Shown: positions 38,986 to 48,369 of the stretch, piece by piece | How positions within the stretch are numbered: the first letter of the stretch is position 1 | Layout of the letters: each line of letters begins with the position of its first letter | Source: Planctomycetota bacterium | GTDB lineage: Bacteria; Planctomycetota; Planctomycetia; Planctomycetales; Planctomycetaceae | Direction of reading: 5' to 3' | Length of the DNA: 64,000 bases | NCBI GenBank assembly: GCA_027624335.1 | Contig: JAQBWV010000003.1 | Span: 1 to 64,000 of the forward strand | The notes under the pieces: model-generated | The model's database searches: none | Told to the model about the DNA's origin: nothing | What the model saw: only the letters and a program-made list of their open reading frames with translations | Position numbers and translations under genes: made by a program

Positions 38986-40665
38986 TCAGTTTGAGACCTG
39001 CCGACTCACCGTTTCTACAGCCAGCTCAACACAACGTGCCATATCCAGCGCCAGACCGTCTCGGCATTTCCGTTCGTAACGCGAAGCAAAATCGGGAGAT
39101 ACGCGCAGCGTCCAGTTTGTGTCGTTGACGACGCCAGGACTGTTGTAAAAACCGGTCATTCCCAGCAGGTCGGTAAAGAACACGGAAACATGCTGCGCTT
39201 TGCTGGTAAGAATCGCGGCGAACAGGGCATGCACCAGCTCTCCCGGATCCGATGCCACACGTCGCACGAACGCCGCGCGACGTGCCTCCGGCACGGCCAA
39301 CTGTTCGGCAAGGTACTCTCCCCAGTCGACTCCTCGCCGACCGTCGCACCACCCGCGAGCCAGCAGCCAGATCGGTGGCGTGTCATGGTTTCCCATCATG
39401 ATCCAGTCGTCAGGTCGAGCCTGCTCGATCCGGTAAACGTCGTCCGGTCTGTCGAGCTGCGTCTTCTGCACAACACGAAATCGCCCCAGACGATGCAACT
39501 CCATCACACGACGAAGCGGGTACGGCAACGTGCTTAATACCTCGCAGGCGACATCCGACGTCAGGTCACCTCCGGCCTCGCGCACGCAATCCAGGACCAC
39601 ATCCATCAGCACCGAATATCGTCGGACCTGATCGTCGGTCAGGTCCTTCACCCACCCTTCACCAAAGGGATCGATCGAACCGTCGATCTGATCAGCGCGA
39701 GCAATCGCAAAGTCGGCGAGTCCCGGATGCCCGGCAATATTCGGCGACTCATGCAACCGCGATCCTGACCGCACGGCGACATGTGGTGGAGTGACGTCGC
39801 GGCTGTAAACCCAGGGGCAAACCATTCCATGCGGATGGTCAATCCGAATCCCATCAAACCCCGACAACATGCGCTGAACGCGGCTTCTGAGAAATGCCTG
39901 CGCATGTCCCAGTTCGATCTGCTCGGGATGAAATACGGCATAACCCCAGGGCTGGCCTTCCGGGTTCGTCCGACTGGGAGGTGCTCCCATCAGATAATCA
40001 GGATGAAACAACGAGGCGAACTCATTGGCATCATCGCGTGACATCCCGATCTGCAGGTCTCCATAAAGGCTCAAATCGGGAAACGCATTTCGCAGCACTC
40101 GCCGCTGCCGATCGAGCACGAACTGCGAGAACGCTGTTCGTGCATCGACACTCCCGTCATCGTTCTTTGCGAGCCAGGACTCGTTCGCTGCACAGAACGC
40201 CGCAAAGTCGGAATCGACATCCTTCGTCGTCTCTCCGCGAACCCGAAAGCACGCGAATGCTTCGTCCAACGCCGAAGACAACTCGTCCCAGGCGTACTGA
40301 TGGTGAGTTCGGTGAGTTCCAGGAGGGCGTCCCTGCACAATTCGCTCAAGCGTGTCCTTACTAAGAATGCCTCGCCAGTACGGATCATCCACCAGGGGCT
40401 TCAGCGCAATCGATCGAAAGTCGTGAGGAAAAAGCTGACCATCGTAAGGACAAGGAGTTGCTCTCGCCGTCTGTCCTTGAGGCCCGAACTGAATTCCGTT
40501 GAAGCCAAGCTTCTGCAGAAAATTCAGAAACTCGACAGCACCGTTCGAGTATGGCGATCCGCGCCCCGTATCCTCATCGTCCTGAGCCGGGAATGCCGGA
40601 TCATGAATCTGTAACACCAGCCGCTTGATATTGAGTCGCTCACGGGCCTGATTCAGCGACGACAT
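38986..40665 (-). CDS. GH77-like 4-alpha-glucanotransferase
   Basis: The 559-residue protein reads as a divergent member of the amylomaltase family. It has LGFNGIQFGPQGQTARATPCPYD near the N-terminus, GDLQIGMSRDDANEFASLFHPDYLMGAPPS (the GH77 loop), GQPWGYAVF, the nucleophile region GIRIDHPHGM, a Glu in VACEVLSTLPYP and MGNHDTPP. It probably rearranges alpha-1,4-glucans for maltodextrin or glycogen metabolism. It is somewhat longer than the roughly 500-residue type. The track's ATG at 40686 is seven codons upstream; ATG 40665 has GGAG at seven bases and is preferred. It lies downstream of the exbBD operon but past a terminator. Confidence 0.85.
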   Translation of the reverse strand: MSSLNQARERLNIKRLVLQIHDPAFPAQDDEDTGRGSPYSNGAVEFLNFLQKLGFNGIQFGPQGQTARATPCPYDGQLFPHDFRSIALKPLVDDPYWRGILSKDTLERIVQGRPPGTHRTHHQYAWDELSSALDEAFACFRVRGETTKDVDSDFAAFCAANESWLAKNDDGSVDARTAFSQFVLDRQRRVLRNAFPDLSLYGDLQIGMSRDDANEFASLFHPDYLMGAPPSRTNPEGQPWGYAVFHPEQIELGHAQAFLRSRVQRMLSGFDGIRIDHPHGMVCPWVYSRDVTPPHVAVRSGSRLHESPNIAGHPGLADFAIARADQIDGSIDPFGEGWVKDLTDDQVRRYSVLMDVVLDCVREAGGDLTSDVACEVLSTLPYPLRRVMELHRLGRFRVVQKTQLDRPDDVYRIEQARPDDWIMMGNHDTPPIWLLARGWCDGRRGVDWGEYLAEQLAVPEARRAAFVRRVASDPGELVHALFAAILTSKAQHVSVFFTDLLGMTGFYNSPGVVNDTNWTLRVSPDFASRYERKCRDGLALDMARCVELAVETVSRQVSN

Positions 40666-40810
40666 TGTGATCTCCGTTTCACTCAAAACACGGTCGCGAA
40701 TAACTTCATCGCCAGCTTACACAGTACAGGACAATCCACAGAGGAATGATTCCTGTGTGTTGGGTGTGACCAGCGGCAGAGCTTCGAAACATAAACGCCC
40801 CACTATAGAT

Positions 40811-40840
40811 AAAGGCCCGAAGCGTATGCTTCGGGCCTTT
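40811..40840 (-). terminator. Terminator of the TPR-exbBD operon
   Basis: AAAGGCCCGAAGC and GCTTCGGGCCTTT form a perfect 13-bp stem with a GTAT loop. On the minus strand it follows the second exbD stop by 38 bases and ends in CTTTATCTATAG. The A/T-flanked symmetrical stem could work in both directions. Confidence 0.85.
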
Positions 40841-40878
40841 AGAAGATTACTGGGAGCGAATTTCGCCGCCTCAAACAC

Positions 40879-41379
40879 TTATCCGGGAATCGTCGGCGGT
40901 TTGAATTTGATTTTTTCGATGTACTTCACAACTTTTCCGCTGCGTTTGTCGACTCGACCTGTGCAGGCACCTACAGCGTTGATGACATTGCTGAAGTGCA
41001 GCTGGTAGTCAGCGTCAATTTCGACCGCCATGTCCTTCGTTATTGGATCGCCAGGCCGACCGATCACTTTCAGAATCTCAATGTTCAACTGTTCAAAGGC
41101 CGCCGGACCATTTCCCAGATTTCGCGTACCAAATTCCAGACGGGCGAGTGTCCCATCCGAATTCGCGCGCAACTTAACCTTAATGTCCGGGAACGGCGGG
41201 TCATCCGACGGATTTGTTGGAGTTCCCTGCGCCGGCATATTGATGTTGAAGTCGCCTTCCGGCTCAACAATCTTCAGTGTCAGCATGAAGAAGATCAGTA
41301 GCTGAAAAACGATGTCGATCATGGCCGACATGTTCGTTTCCAGCTTTTCTCCTTTTGACTGTTTTCGTCTTCTCGCCAT
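40879..41379 (-). CDS. ExbD/TolR-family biopolymer transport protein (second copy)
   Basis: The 166-residue protein starts MARRRKQSKGEKLETNMSAM and has one membrane helix (about 18-38, IDIVFQLLIFFMLTLKI). The proton-path Asp of the MIDIVF motif is present. A periplasmic domain follows, with the segment DIKVKLRANSDGTLARLEFG. It forms the stator/relay pair of a proton-driven ExbB-ExbD complex in the inner membrane. A strong TAGGAGG ribosome site precedes the ATG. It is the last gene of the operon, 70 bases after the first exbD, with which it shares only the helix region; the periplasmic domains differ, so they are not redundant copies. Confidence 0.92.
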   Translation of the reverse strand: MARRRKQSKGEKLETNMSAMIDIVFQLLIFFMLTLKIVEPEGDFNINMPAQGTPTNPSDDPPFPDIKVKLRANSDGTLARLEFGTRNLGNGPAAFEQLNIEILKVIGRPGDPITKDMAVEIDADYQLHFSNVINAVGACTGRVDKRSGKVVKYIEKIKFKPPTIPG

Positions 41380-41449
41380 GACTCCAGCCTCCTAAGGCTG
41401 ACACATTTTCTATCAGGGGCTGACTTGCTCGTTTTCAGGTAAGCAGACT

Positions 41450-41938
41450 CTACTCTTCTGGTCCAGACATCGCCGACATGGCGAACTTTTCGAAACCTGC
41501 ATCCTGGCAGAGTTTGATCAGTTCCTGCACGATGCCAGTTTGAACTTCCGAGTCAGCACGCACCTTGACGACGACGTCTTTGATATCAATCTGTTTGTTG
41601 GCAAACAGCTTCGCTTCCTTCTTCAACTGCGAACCTGAAGACAAAGGAAGCACCGGCTCCCCGTCGACAAAATTGAAGAGCCACGGCTGAGCGTCTGTTT
41701 TCTCGCCCTTCATGTCGCGGTAAAAGCCCACATTCAATACGACCTGGTGCTCTACCTTGACTTCCGCCGGTTTGGCCAGCGCGTCCCGAGGAAGTTTGAC
41801 TCGCTCATCCGCCTGAGTCTGCTCGAAGTTGGTGATCACCATAAAGAAGGCGATCAACTGAAACACAATATCGATCATGGGTGTCATGTCGATTTCGGCT
41901 GCAGGAGCGCCACTTGATGATCGATCACGCTTCGCCAT
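41450..41938 (-). CDS. ExbD/TolR-family biopolymer transport protein (first copy)
   Basis: The 162-residue protein starts MAKRDRSSSGAPAAEIDMTP and has one helix (about 20-42) with MIDIVFQLIAFFMVITNFEQ, including the conserved Asp. Its periplasmic part has IDIKDVVVKVRADSEVQTGIVQELIKLCQDAGF, the canonical ExbD/TolR C-terminal fold. CAGGT precedes the ATG. It lies 78 bases after the exbB-like gene. Together the two ExbD proteins could form a heteromeric periplasmic module. Confidence 0.93.
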   Translation of the reverse strand: MAKRDRSSSGAPAAEIDMTPMIDIVFQLIAFFMVITNFEQTQADERVKLPRDALAKPAEVKVEHQVVLNVGFYRDMKGEKTDAQPWLFNFVDGEPVLPLSSGSQLKKEAKLFANKQIDIKDVVVKVRADSEVQTGIVQELIKLCQDAGFEKFAMSAMSGPEE

Positions 41939-42016
41939 TACAAGACCTGTCAGAACAAAAGGAAATCACCTGGAGTCATGCTCGACTCCCGGAAAGTTCT
42001 GCAAATGAGCTAAGAA

Positions 42017-42940
42017 CTACTGTTGCGGCGAGGCTGGAGCACCCGCTGGAGCTGCACCGCCAGCAGGACGTGGAGGAGCCGCGGGCTGCTGCTTACCAGC
42101 TTGAGCAAATCGACCCATCAGCCCCTCGCTGACCATACCGACTTCCAGAGTGAAGCGAGCAATCCGATTTCGCAAAATGGCGTAGAAGACCATCGCCGGA
42201 ATGGCGACTGTCAGTCCTTCCAATGTTGTAAACAGAGCCGTTGAGATACCGTCAGCAAGTTCGGACGGCTTTGGAGTTGTTGGCGATGTGGCGATCTCGC
42301 GAAAACTTGAGATCATCCCCGAAACCGTTCCCATCAGCCCCAGCATCGGAGCCACTGCGCTGATCAAAGCGAGATAACTGAGTCGGTGCTCGAGTGCCAT
42401 GTTCTCGTCGTCGCCGACTTCCTGCATACCCTCGACTGCCTTGTCGTAGCCCTGGTTCAGCTTGCTCAGGCCAGCGGCCAGAACGCGTGCAACCAGCGAC
42501 TCGTCCGCTCGAGCAGTTTCGTAAGCGCCCTGATAGTCTTTGGCGTTTAATCGCTGCTCGAACGATTCGATGAACGCCTGCGGCACAAAATTGTCCCGGC
42601 GAACCTGCAGAACGTTCATCATGATCAGAGCCACCATGATGAATGAGAGCAGCAGAATGAGCAGTCCAAAGGCACCCGAAGCCTTGATCATCCAGGTCAG
42701 GAAGTTCAGCTCCTCAGGAGCACCCTCTTCGCCCGCGGCAGCGTCGCCGCCCCCACCGGCATCACCTCCAGCATCTGCGACCTCTTCCACCACTTCCTCG
42801 GGAGCATCGGCAACAGGCGCCTCGTCTTGAAACGCAAACACCTGACCAGGCAGAGTGGTCATTCCGAAAACACAGACCAGAATGGCCAGGCTGAACGACC
42901 GCAGGGTCGGAAACTGGCAGGAAACACCCGGATGTTGCAT
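42017..42940 (-). CDS. MotA/TolQ/ExbB proton-channel family protein
   Basis: The 307-residue protein has an N-terminal signal-like helix (about 12-35) followed by an acidic/Gly-rich extracytoplasmic stretch (DAPEEVVEEVADAGGDAGGG). The ExbB core has three helices, with the first at about 85-110 (FGLLILLLSFIMVALIMM) and the others around LALISAVAPMLGLMGTVSGMI and AIPAMVFYAIL. The motif LGLMGTVSGMI is the MotA/TolQ/ExbB signature. The C-terminus is Pro/Ala-rich. GAGGAGAA sits eight bases upstream of the ATG. Unlike E. coli ExbB, this version carries a cleavable-looking leader and a linker, a form common in planctomycetes and Bacteroidetes. Confidence 0.93.
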   Translation of the reverse strand: MQHPGVSCQFPTLRSFSLAILVCVFGMTTLPGQVFAFQDEAPVADAPEEVVEEVADAGGDAGGGGDAAAGEEGAPEELNFLTWMIKASGAFGLLILLLSFIMVALIMMNVLQVRRDNFVPQAFIESFEQRLNAKDYQGAYETARADESLVARVLAAGLSKLNQGYDKAVEGMQEVGDDENMALEHRLSYLALISAVAPMLGLMGTVSGMISSFREIATSPTTPKPSELADGISTALFTTLEGLTVAIPAMVFYAILRNRIARFTLEVGMVSEGLMGRFAQAGKQQPAAPPRPAGGAAPAGAPASPQQ

Positions 42941-43103
42941 CGTTTAATTCTCCTCAAGGCGATAAACGCTTCGTTGATCTGGTACAGGGGGTTACTTTGA
43001 AATCCGCCGTTCCGCGGCAGAAGATTGTTTTATACATCATGTCGCTGAGCCAGGCGGGGGCGACAATGATAAATCACCTTAGTGAGTCAGAATTCCAAAC
43101 TGA

Positions 43104-44147
43104 CTATGGCAGCTTCTTTGTCCATGGACTGTCGGGGTAGCTTTCTTCGAGTTCCTGCCGTGCGGCGAGACCTCGTTCGGGCTCATCGGCACGAGGCCAC
43201 AGAATCGCCAGATTGTAGAGCGCCTCAGCCAGCTGCACTTTTTCTCTTTCAAACAGTACTGGAACATGCAGGTAAGCCAGGATCGATTCCTTGACCTTGC
43301 CTTGGGTTTTCAGGCACTCGCCTTTCAGATTCCAGGCCACTGCCTGAACCGCTGAGTCCTCAGGATCAGTTTTCGTAATCGCTTCTGCAACCGCTTGAAG
43401 GGCGAGGTCTGCATTTCCCTGCTTGAGCTGCACAGACGCCTTACCCAGCAATGCTTCGTTGCGGCGGGAAATCTCACCCGGTGACGAGGCATTCAAACTC
43501 AACACCTGCTCATAGGCAGATAACGCTCCGGGTAGATCATTCTTTTGAAAAGCAAGCTTTGCCGAAGCATTCTGCGCCGCCATCTTGTAATCGGGCCAGG
43601 GAGCCTGAGCTAACTTCGAAAACGACTGTTCCGCCCCTGGGTAATCCTCGCTGGCAAGCTGCACGGTGCCGTGAAGCTGGAGCGCGTCGAAATACCGGAA
43701 GTTGTCACCATTCGCTTTCAGAAAGCCGTCCAGTTTCGCAGAGGCATCAGGCAGCTTGCTGGCGTCCTGCTCCAAAGCGAGTCGAGCAGTAACACGAGCA
43801 ACCAGGTATTGAATCTCCGCTTTGATCGCCTCGTTGGTTCCGGCACCACCTGCGCTGGTGGCTAACTGCTCCAGTGCCCGCTGCAGATTGCCGCCATCTT
43901 CGGCAGCTCGGGCGAGATTCAATTCCGGCGGCTCCGCTCCCCAACGAACACTGATGATGTCGTTGGCTGGAACTTCAATCATCGTTCCGATGCCGGATTT
44001 CACCGAGATTGACGTGCGGGAAATCGTTGTAATGTCGCCCTGTGCGGCCTTATCACTTTTCCGATTGACAATGTCGATCGCGCTGGCGGGTCCTGACAGC
44101 GCAAACACCGTCAGAATCGCACTGGCGATAAAAGTCAGTCGCTTCAT
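43104..44147 (-). CDS. Secreted TPR protein
   Basis: The 347-residue protein has a signal peptide (MKRLTFIASAILTVFALSGP, ASA cleavage). A short beta region (about 30-75, containing GDITTISRTSISVKSGIGTMIEVPANDIISVRW) is followed by tetratricopeptide-like helical repeats (about 80-335, for example ALEQLATSAGG, AEQSFSKLAQAPW and ADLALQAVAEAITKTDPEDS). AAGGA precedes the ATG by seven bases. It lies between the giant TPR protein and exbB on one strand. It probably assembles with them in the periplasm as an energy-transducer partner (inference). Confidence 0.87.
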   Translation of the reverse strand: MKRLTFIASAILTVFALSGPASAIDIVNRKSDKAAQGDITTISRTSISVKSGIGTMIEVPANDIISVRWGAEPPELNLARAAEDGGNLQRALEQLATSAGGAGTNEAIKAEIQYLVARVTARLALEQDASKLPDASAKLDGFLKANGDNFRYFDALQLHGTVQLASEDYPGAEQSFSKLAQAPWPDYKMAAQNASAKLAFQKNDLPGALSAYEQVLSLNASSPGEISRRNEALLGKASVQLKQGNADLALQAVAEAITKTDPEDSAVQAVAWNLKGECLKTQGKVKESILAYLHVPVLFEREKVQLAEALYNLAILWPRADEPERGLAARQELEESYPDSPWTKKLP

Positions 44148-44213
44148 TGGATAGTCCTTCAGCTGCAGAGGAGCCAGTGGCTCCTGATCAAACGCTGGTT
44201 GTCTTCGAAAACG

Positions 44214-47200
44214 CTATTCGCCATCAGGCTTTTTCTTCTGAGCCTGAGCCTGTTCCTGAGCCTTTGCTTTGGCGGCTCTTCGGCGTCTCAGTATCTCTTT
44301 TTCTTCGGGAGTAAGCGGTCGTTTAGGTTTTTCAGCGGGGCTTGCTCCGGCAGGTGCTGGCTTCGCAGAGACGGCCGCGGCGACCGGGCGACCCGGAGCC
44401 GCAGGTCTCTTTCGGCGAGGCGCCGCAGCAGGTGGTGGAGCAATAATCGGAGCATCAATCGTCACCGATGCCATCGCTGCTGATGGCTTACGCGTCTTTG
44501 TTCCCTTCACCACCATGAAGCCACCACCAGCGAGTCCTAGAATCGCCATGAGGCCGAAAATAGCGTACGTCAAAGTGCTGTCACTTTCATCCTTCGGCGA
44601 TACCGCAGCCTTGTCACTTTTCTTCGACCCGTTCGTGGATGCCCCTGTCCCGGACGCAATACGCTCAACTGTCGGAGGCGCCACATACTCCTTAGGTTTT
44701 TCCAGCGGCTCAGGAATCAGCCCCAGTCCGGTTTGAATCTCACGGTAGAGACCGTCGAAACGGGGCCACCAGTCTTCGCTGAAGTCACTCGTGATGGCAA
44801 CAAAGGAGACCACTTGAGTTCTGGCAGTCTCCAGGGCTTCGGTTTTCTTCGCTCCCGTCTGGGCCATGCCATACTCGAGATTGCATTTCGTGTGGTTGAA
44901 CTGCGCTTCGTAAAAACGATTTTCGTACTTTTCCTTCTCCGCAGATCCACCACTGGACAGCAATGCCTGGATTCTTCGCGCGGTGGTATGCCAGCCCCAG
45001 ATGCCGGCTTTCTCATCGCCCCTCATGGCATTGACATATTTCTTCCAGGAATCTCCCTGCCCGCTTGCTCCCCAGTCCTGAAAGATAAAATTCGCTTCAA
45101 CCTGAGCGTCCAGGGATCGACTGTTCTCCTTGATAACGCTTTTGACGAGCTCAAGAGCGCCTTCGAACTCCCCCTTTTTTCTCTTGCAGTTGACCAGCCG
45201 CAACCGAACGCCGGATAGCCGCGTTGCGTCGATAAACTTTGGGTCTTCCTTCGCCCGATCCAGGATGATCTGATAGGCAGAAGATGCCTGATCATAAAAA
45301 GTACCCGCTGTCGCCGGATCTTCACTGCTGCTCTGAGCGAGGCCGTAGTACGTTTCCCCGATCCAGGTCAGCGATCCCAGCGTCTGATCCGCTCTCTTCG
45401 ACAGTTCGCCGAGGAATGTCTCGAATGACTTCCGAACCGTGTTGAACTGCTCCAGCTGATTCTGATTCTTGAGTCGTTCCAGTTCGTCCTGCAGCTGCTG
45501 ACCGATCTGCCGGTACATCTCGGTGAGCGCTTCACCGCCGCCGCCGCCAATCTGTTCCAGCGACTTCATCGCATCCTGAGCTTTTGGCAAATCCTGAGTC
45601 CCCACATAACACCTCAAAAGGAGCTGGTACGCGAGGGCGGCGAATTCAATACTCTTAACGCCGCCCGACTTCGGACGAGTTTTTTCGTCCTCAACCGCGA
45701 TGGCCTCAATGATCGGATGCGGCTGAGCAGTCAGAATTGTCACACACTCAGCGTACTTACCCTGAGAGACCAGAATCTGAACGACCGACAGCTTCGCAGC
45801 AATCAAATCATCGGGAGCAGCAGTCGTTGCAGGAGTGTCTTTCTCAGCGCGGGCGATTCCGTTCTGCAGGTACTTTTCAGCAGACGCCATCCAGCTTTGG
45901 AGATCTGCCTGAGGCGGCTGTTCGACAGGTGGCTTACTGGCTCCGTCGATGTACGCCGCCCAGTAGGCCTGCCCGGCTCGTACTTGAGCATTGTTGTACT
46001 GCGAAGCGGTTTCCGGAACCTGACCGTACCAGTCTGCAGACTGTTGATGCTGCTTCAGCTGTCCATAGACGCTGCCAAGTTGGAGACGAGCATCCATCGC
46101 GCGATCACTGTCTGGCCATTTGCTGACCAGAAACGTCGCGATCTTTTCCATCTGAGCAACGTCAACATCCTGGTCAGCTCGACGTTTGGATTTCTCGTTG
46201 TCGTTAAACGATTGAACGTACGCGGCCATCGCCATGTACGATCCGTCCTGCGCCTGTACGGGGTTGTCATCACCGTAATTATTCGCCAGGAACTCGCCAA
46301 GAATCGCGGCTTCGTAATTATTCCGCGACAGCAGATGCATGTACGACAGGTAGTAACGGGCCAGGTTCAAGTCGTTGACTGGCGTGTCACTGTCAGACAA
46401 CCGCAGTGCAAGTCTCAGCAGACTCCTGGCCCGATCAAGATGATGGTCCAGGTCTGTTCTCGCCTGCTGGATCTTTTCCTTATCCTTTGTCGCCTGAGCA
46501 GTTCGCAGTCCGTCCAGAAGCGGCTTAGTCTTCTTGGTAGCCAGTTCCTGACCGAGACTAAAGGCTGTATCGAAATCTTCCGGTTCGTCATTGGCCCCTT
46601 CGCCTCGCAGTTTGACGTTAAGGTCTCGTTCTTTAAAAGTCGCCAGATCCTTGTACTGCCCCGGAAAACGCTTAACCACACGCACTGTCGTTAATGCCGA
46701 AGTAAGCAGTCTCTTGCGGTCGGGTTCGGCTAGCGTGCGATTCTCAGCGAGTGCTTCCTGAGCGCGTATCTGCTCCCACCTGATGCCAAGTGAAATAGGA
46801 GAGAACTTCTTCCGCCCCTTCGCGGCGGAAATCCACTCATTCGCCTCGTCGACGACAAGCTGAAAATCGTTTCGCTGTTCGTGATTCAGACAAATGAGTC
46901 GAAAGTGTCGGACCTGATCCTGAAGTCGGACAAGAGTCTCACTGCTACCTGGATGGCCAAGCAACTCCTTATAGATCCCCAATGCCCGCTGTATGTCGTC
47001 CTGTTCTTCGTAACACTTGCCCTGCCAGGTCCGGGCATACAGACCGCCGATCTGACTGCGATACTTTGAGTGGATCTCTTCGTAGGCGGCTGCGGCGTCA
47101 CGAAGTTTTGCCTTGTACGCGTCCGCACCCTTGTCGCTGGCCTGAGCTTCCTCGTAAAGACAATGGGCAAGGTCAAGTTGCGCGATGATATAGCGAACCT

Positions 47201-47780
47201 CGGCCTGACGACGTTCCTCGTACAGCTTGGGCTCTTCGACCTTGTCGATGAACTTGTCAAAGGCTTCCCAGGAAGTTTTGTGCTGATCGTGTGCCTTCTG
47301 GTAAATTACTCGAGCCTTAACGACCATCTCGGCAGCGCGTTTTTGAAATTCTCCGCGGTTCTCTTTGTTAGATGGGGACCGCGACTGCCAGACTTCAACG
47401 CGTGCCTTTCCGAGCAGAATTCCAGCACGTTCTGTGTTTGCCTCACCAGCTCTCGGGTGATTTGGACTGTTCGTGATGAACTCGTCAAGAAACCCCAGCG
47501 CCTGATCGAGCTGCCGCGACTGAACATCGGGATTGGTAATCGCTCCGCTGCGTGCCATCAGCAGCAGCGTGGAAGCCTTCTCGTAAGGGATGACCTCGCG
47601 AATCTCCTGCGGCACACTGGAGTCTTCGCTCAGCGTGTCAAGGTACAACAACGCGTAGTCATAGTAGCTTCGTTCGCGCAGCCCCTGGAGAAACTCAACG
47701 TAGGGCTCTTCAGCATGGGCAGCGGGCACCGCGAAAGCAGCCACCGTCAGTGCAATGATCACTGAGCGGAGAATCCTCAT
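44214..47780 (-). CDS. Large membrane-anchored TPR protein
   Basis: The 1188-residue protein has a signal peptide (MRILRSVIIALTVAAFAVPA), then about 1000 residues of TPR-like helix pairs, such as YDYALLYLDTLSED, RALGIYKELLGHPG and LGSVYGQLKQHQQSADWYGQ. One membrane helix lies near 1068-1092 (LTYAIFGLMAILGLAGGGFMVV), and a basic Ala/Pro/Lys-rich tail is presumably cytoplasmic (ends QAQAQKKKPDGE). It is the first gene of the operon with AAGGAT upstream. It resembles planctomycete proteins linked to exbBD genes. A scaffold that couples the proton channel to outer layers is inferred. Confidence 0.87.
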   Translation of the reverse strand: MRILRSVIIALTVAAFAVPAAHAEEPYVEFLQGLRERSYYDYALLYLDTLSEDSSVPQEIREVIPYEKASTLLLMARSGAITNPDVQSRQLDQALGFLDEFITNSPNHPRAGEANTERAGILLGKARVEVWQSRSPSNKENRGEFQKRAAEMVVKARVIYQKAHDQHKTSWEAFDKFIDKVEEPKLYEERRQAEVRYIIAQLDLAHCLYEEAQASDKGADAYKAKLRDAAAAYEEIHSKYRSQIGGLYARTWQGKCYEEQDDIQRALGIYKELLGHPGSSETLVRLQDQVRHFRLICLNHEQRNDFQLVVDEANEWISAAKGRKKFSPISLGIRWEQIRAQEALAENRTLAEPDRKRLLTSALTTVRVVKRFPGQYKDLATFKERDLNVKLRGEGANDEPEDFDTAFSLGQELATKKTKPLLDGLRTAQATKDKEKIQQARTDLDHHLDRARSLLRLALRLSDSDTPVNDLNLARYYLSYMHLLSRNNYEAAILGEFLANNYGDDNPVQAQDGSYMAMAAYVQSFNDNEKSKRRADQDVDVAQMEKIATFLVSKWPDSDRAMDARLQLGSVYGQLKQHQQSADWYGQVPETASQYNNAQVRAGQAYWAAYIDGASKPPVEQPPQADLQSWMASAEKYLQNGIARAEKDTPATTAAPDDLIAAKLSVVQILVSQGKYAECVTILTAQPHPIIEAIAVEDEKTRPKSGGVKSIEFAALAYQLLLRCYVGTQDLPKAQDAMKSLEQIGGGGGEALTEMYRQIGQQLQDELERLKNQNQLEQFNTVRKSFETFLGELSKRADQTLGSLTWIGETYYGLAQSSSEDPATAGTFYDQASSAYQIILDRAKEDPKFIDATRLSGVRLRLVNCKRKKGEFEGALELVKSVIKENSRSLDAQVEANFIFQDWGASGQGDSWKKYVNAMRGDEKAGIWGWHTTARRIQALLSSGGSAEKEKYENRFYEAQFNHTKCNLEYGMAQTGAKKTEALETARTQVVSFVAITSDFSEDWWPRFDGLYREIQTGLGLIPEPLEKPKEYVAPPTVERIASGTGASTNGSKKSDKAAVSPKDESDSTLTYAIFGLMAILGLAGGGFMVVKGTKTRKPSAAMASVTIDAPIIAPPPAAAPRRKRPAAPGRPVAAAVSAKPAPAGASPAEKPKRPLTPEEKEILRRRRAAKAKAQEQAQAQKKKPDGE

Positions 47781-48369
47781 GCGTTCCGATCCTTGCCGTG
47801 AGAGGAGAGAAATTCGCAGACAGGCCAGTCGTCGGAAGATCCCGGCAAACTGCTTTACACTTGTCGTCAGAGTCAGACGCCCACATCGCTGAGTGCGAAA
47901 TGCAGAAAACTGAATTCGGGCGATTCTGCAAGAGAGACGGCGTTCTGCCAGAACCTTTCAATAACGCTAAAAAAACGTCGAACGTCTCCAAAGCAGAGTT
48001 CTCACGTCTTCGAACAGAACTTGACGGTCCGGCCCGAAATCTCACGATAGAGAACTTGCTGAAAGGCATGGAGTTTGTACTCGAATGGGCCAGCATATAG
48101 TCCCTAATCACCCTTCGCAACCAGTCGCCGCGGCTGCCTGTGAACAAATCAATTGCCTCTTTCCAATCGCCTGCCTGGACACTGTTGCAACGAGTCATTC
48201 AAGCTCGCGAATTCAGCTGTTTCTGAGTCACTACACTCGTGAGAGCAGAACATCCAGCGGCAGAATCCTACAATTTCCCGCGATGGTTCCAGGCTCGGGA
48301 TCGACCGGGATGAAACCGTTTCAATGACTCCGCCATTTTCATTAGTGCTCCACCAGACCGGAATCGATC
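47781..48369. other. Divergent intergenic region, no gene recognised
   Basis: These 589 bases lie between the TPR/exbBD operon (minus) and the first RraA gene (plus). Frames at 47798-48100 and 48085-48327 lack ribosome sites and conserved-looking composition; the minus frame 47710-48198 overlaps the TPR gene start. Promoters are expected here but none is clear. Confidence 0.5.

Noticed and set aside
45717-46694. 325-codon plus ORF opposite the large TPR gene
   Set aside because: Shadow of a gene with a clear signal peptide, TPR repeats and membrane anchor.
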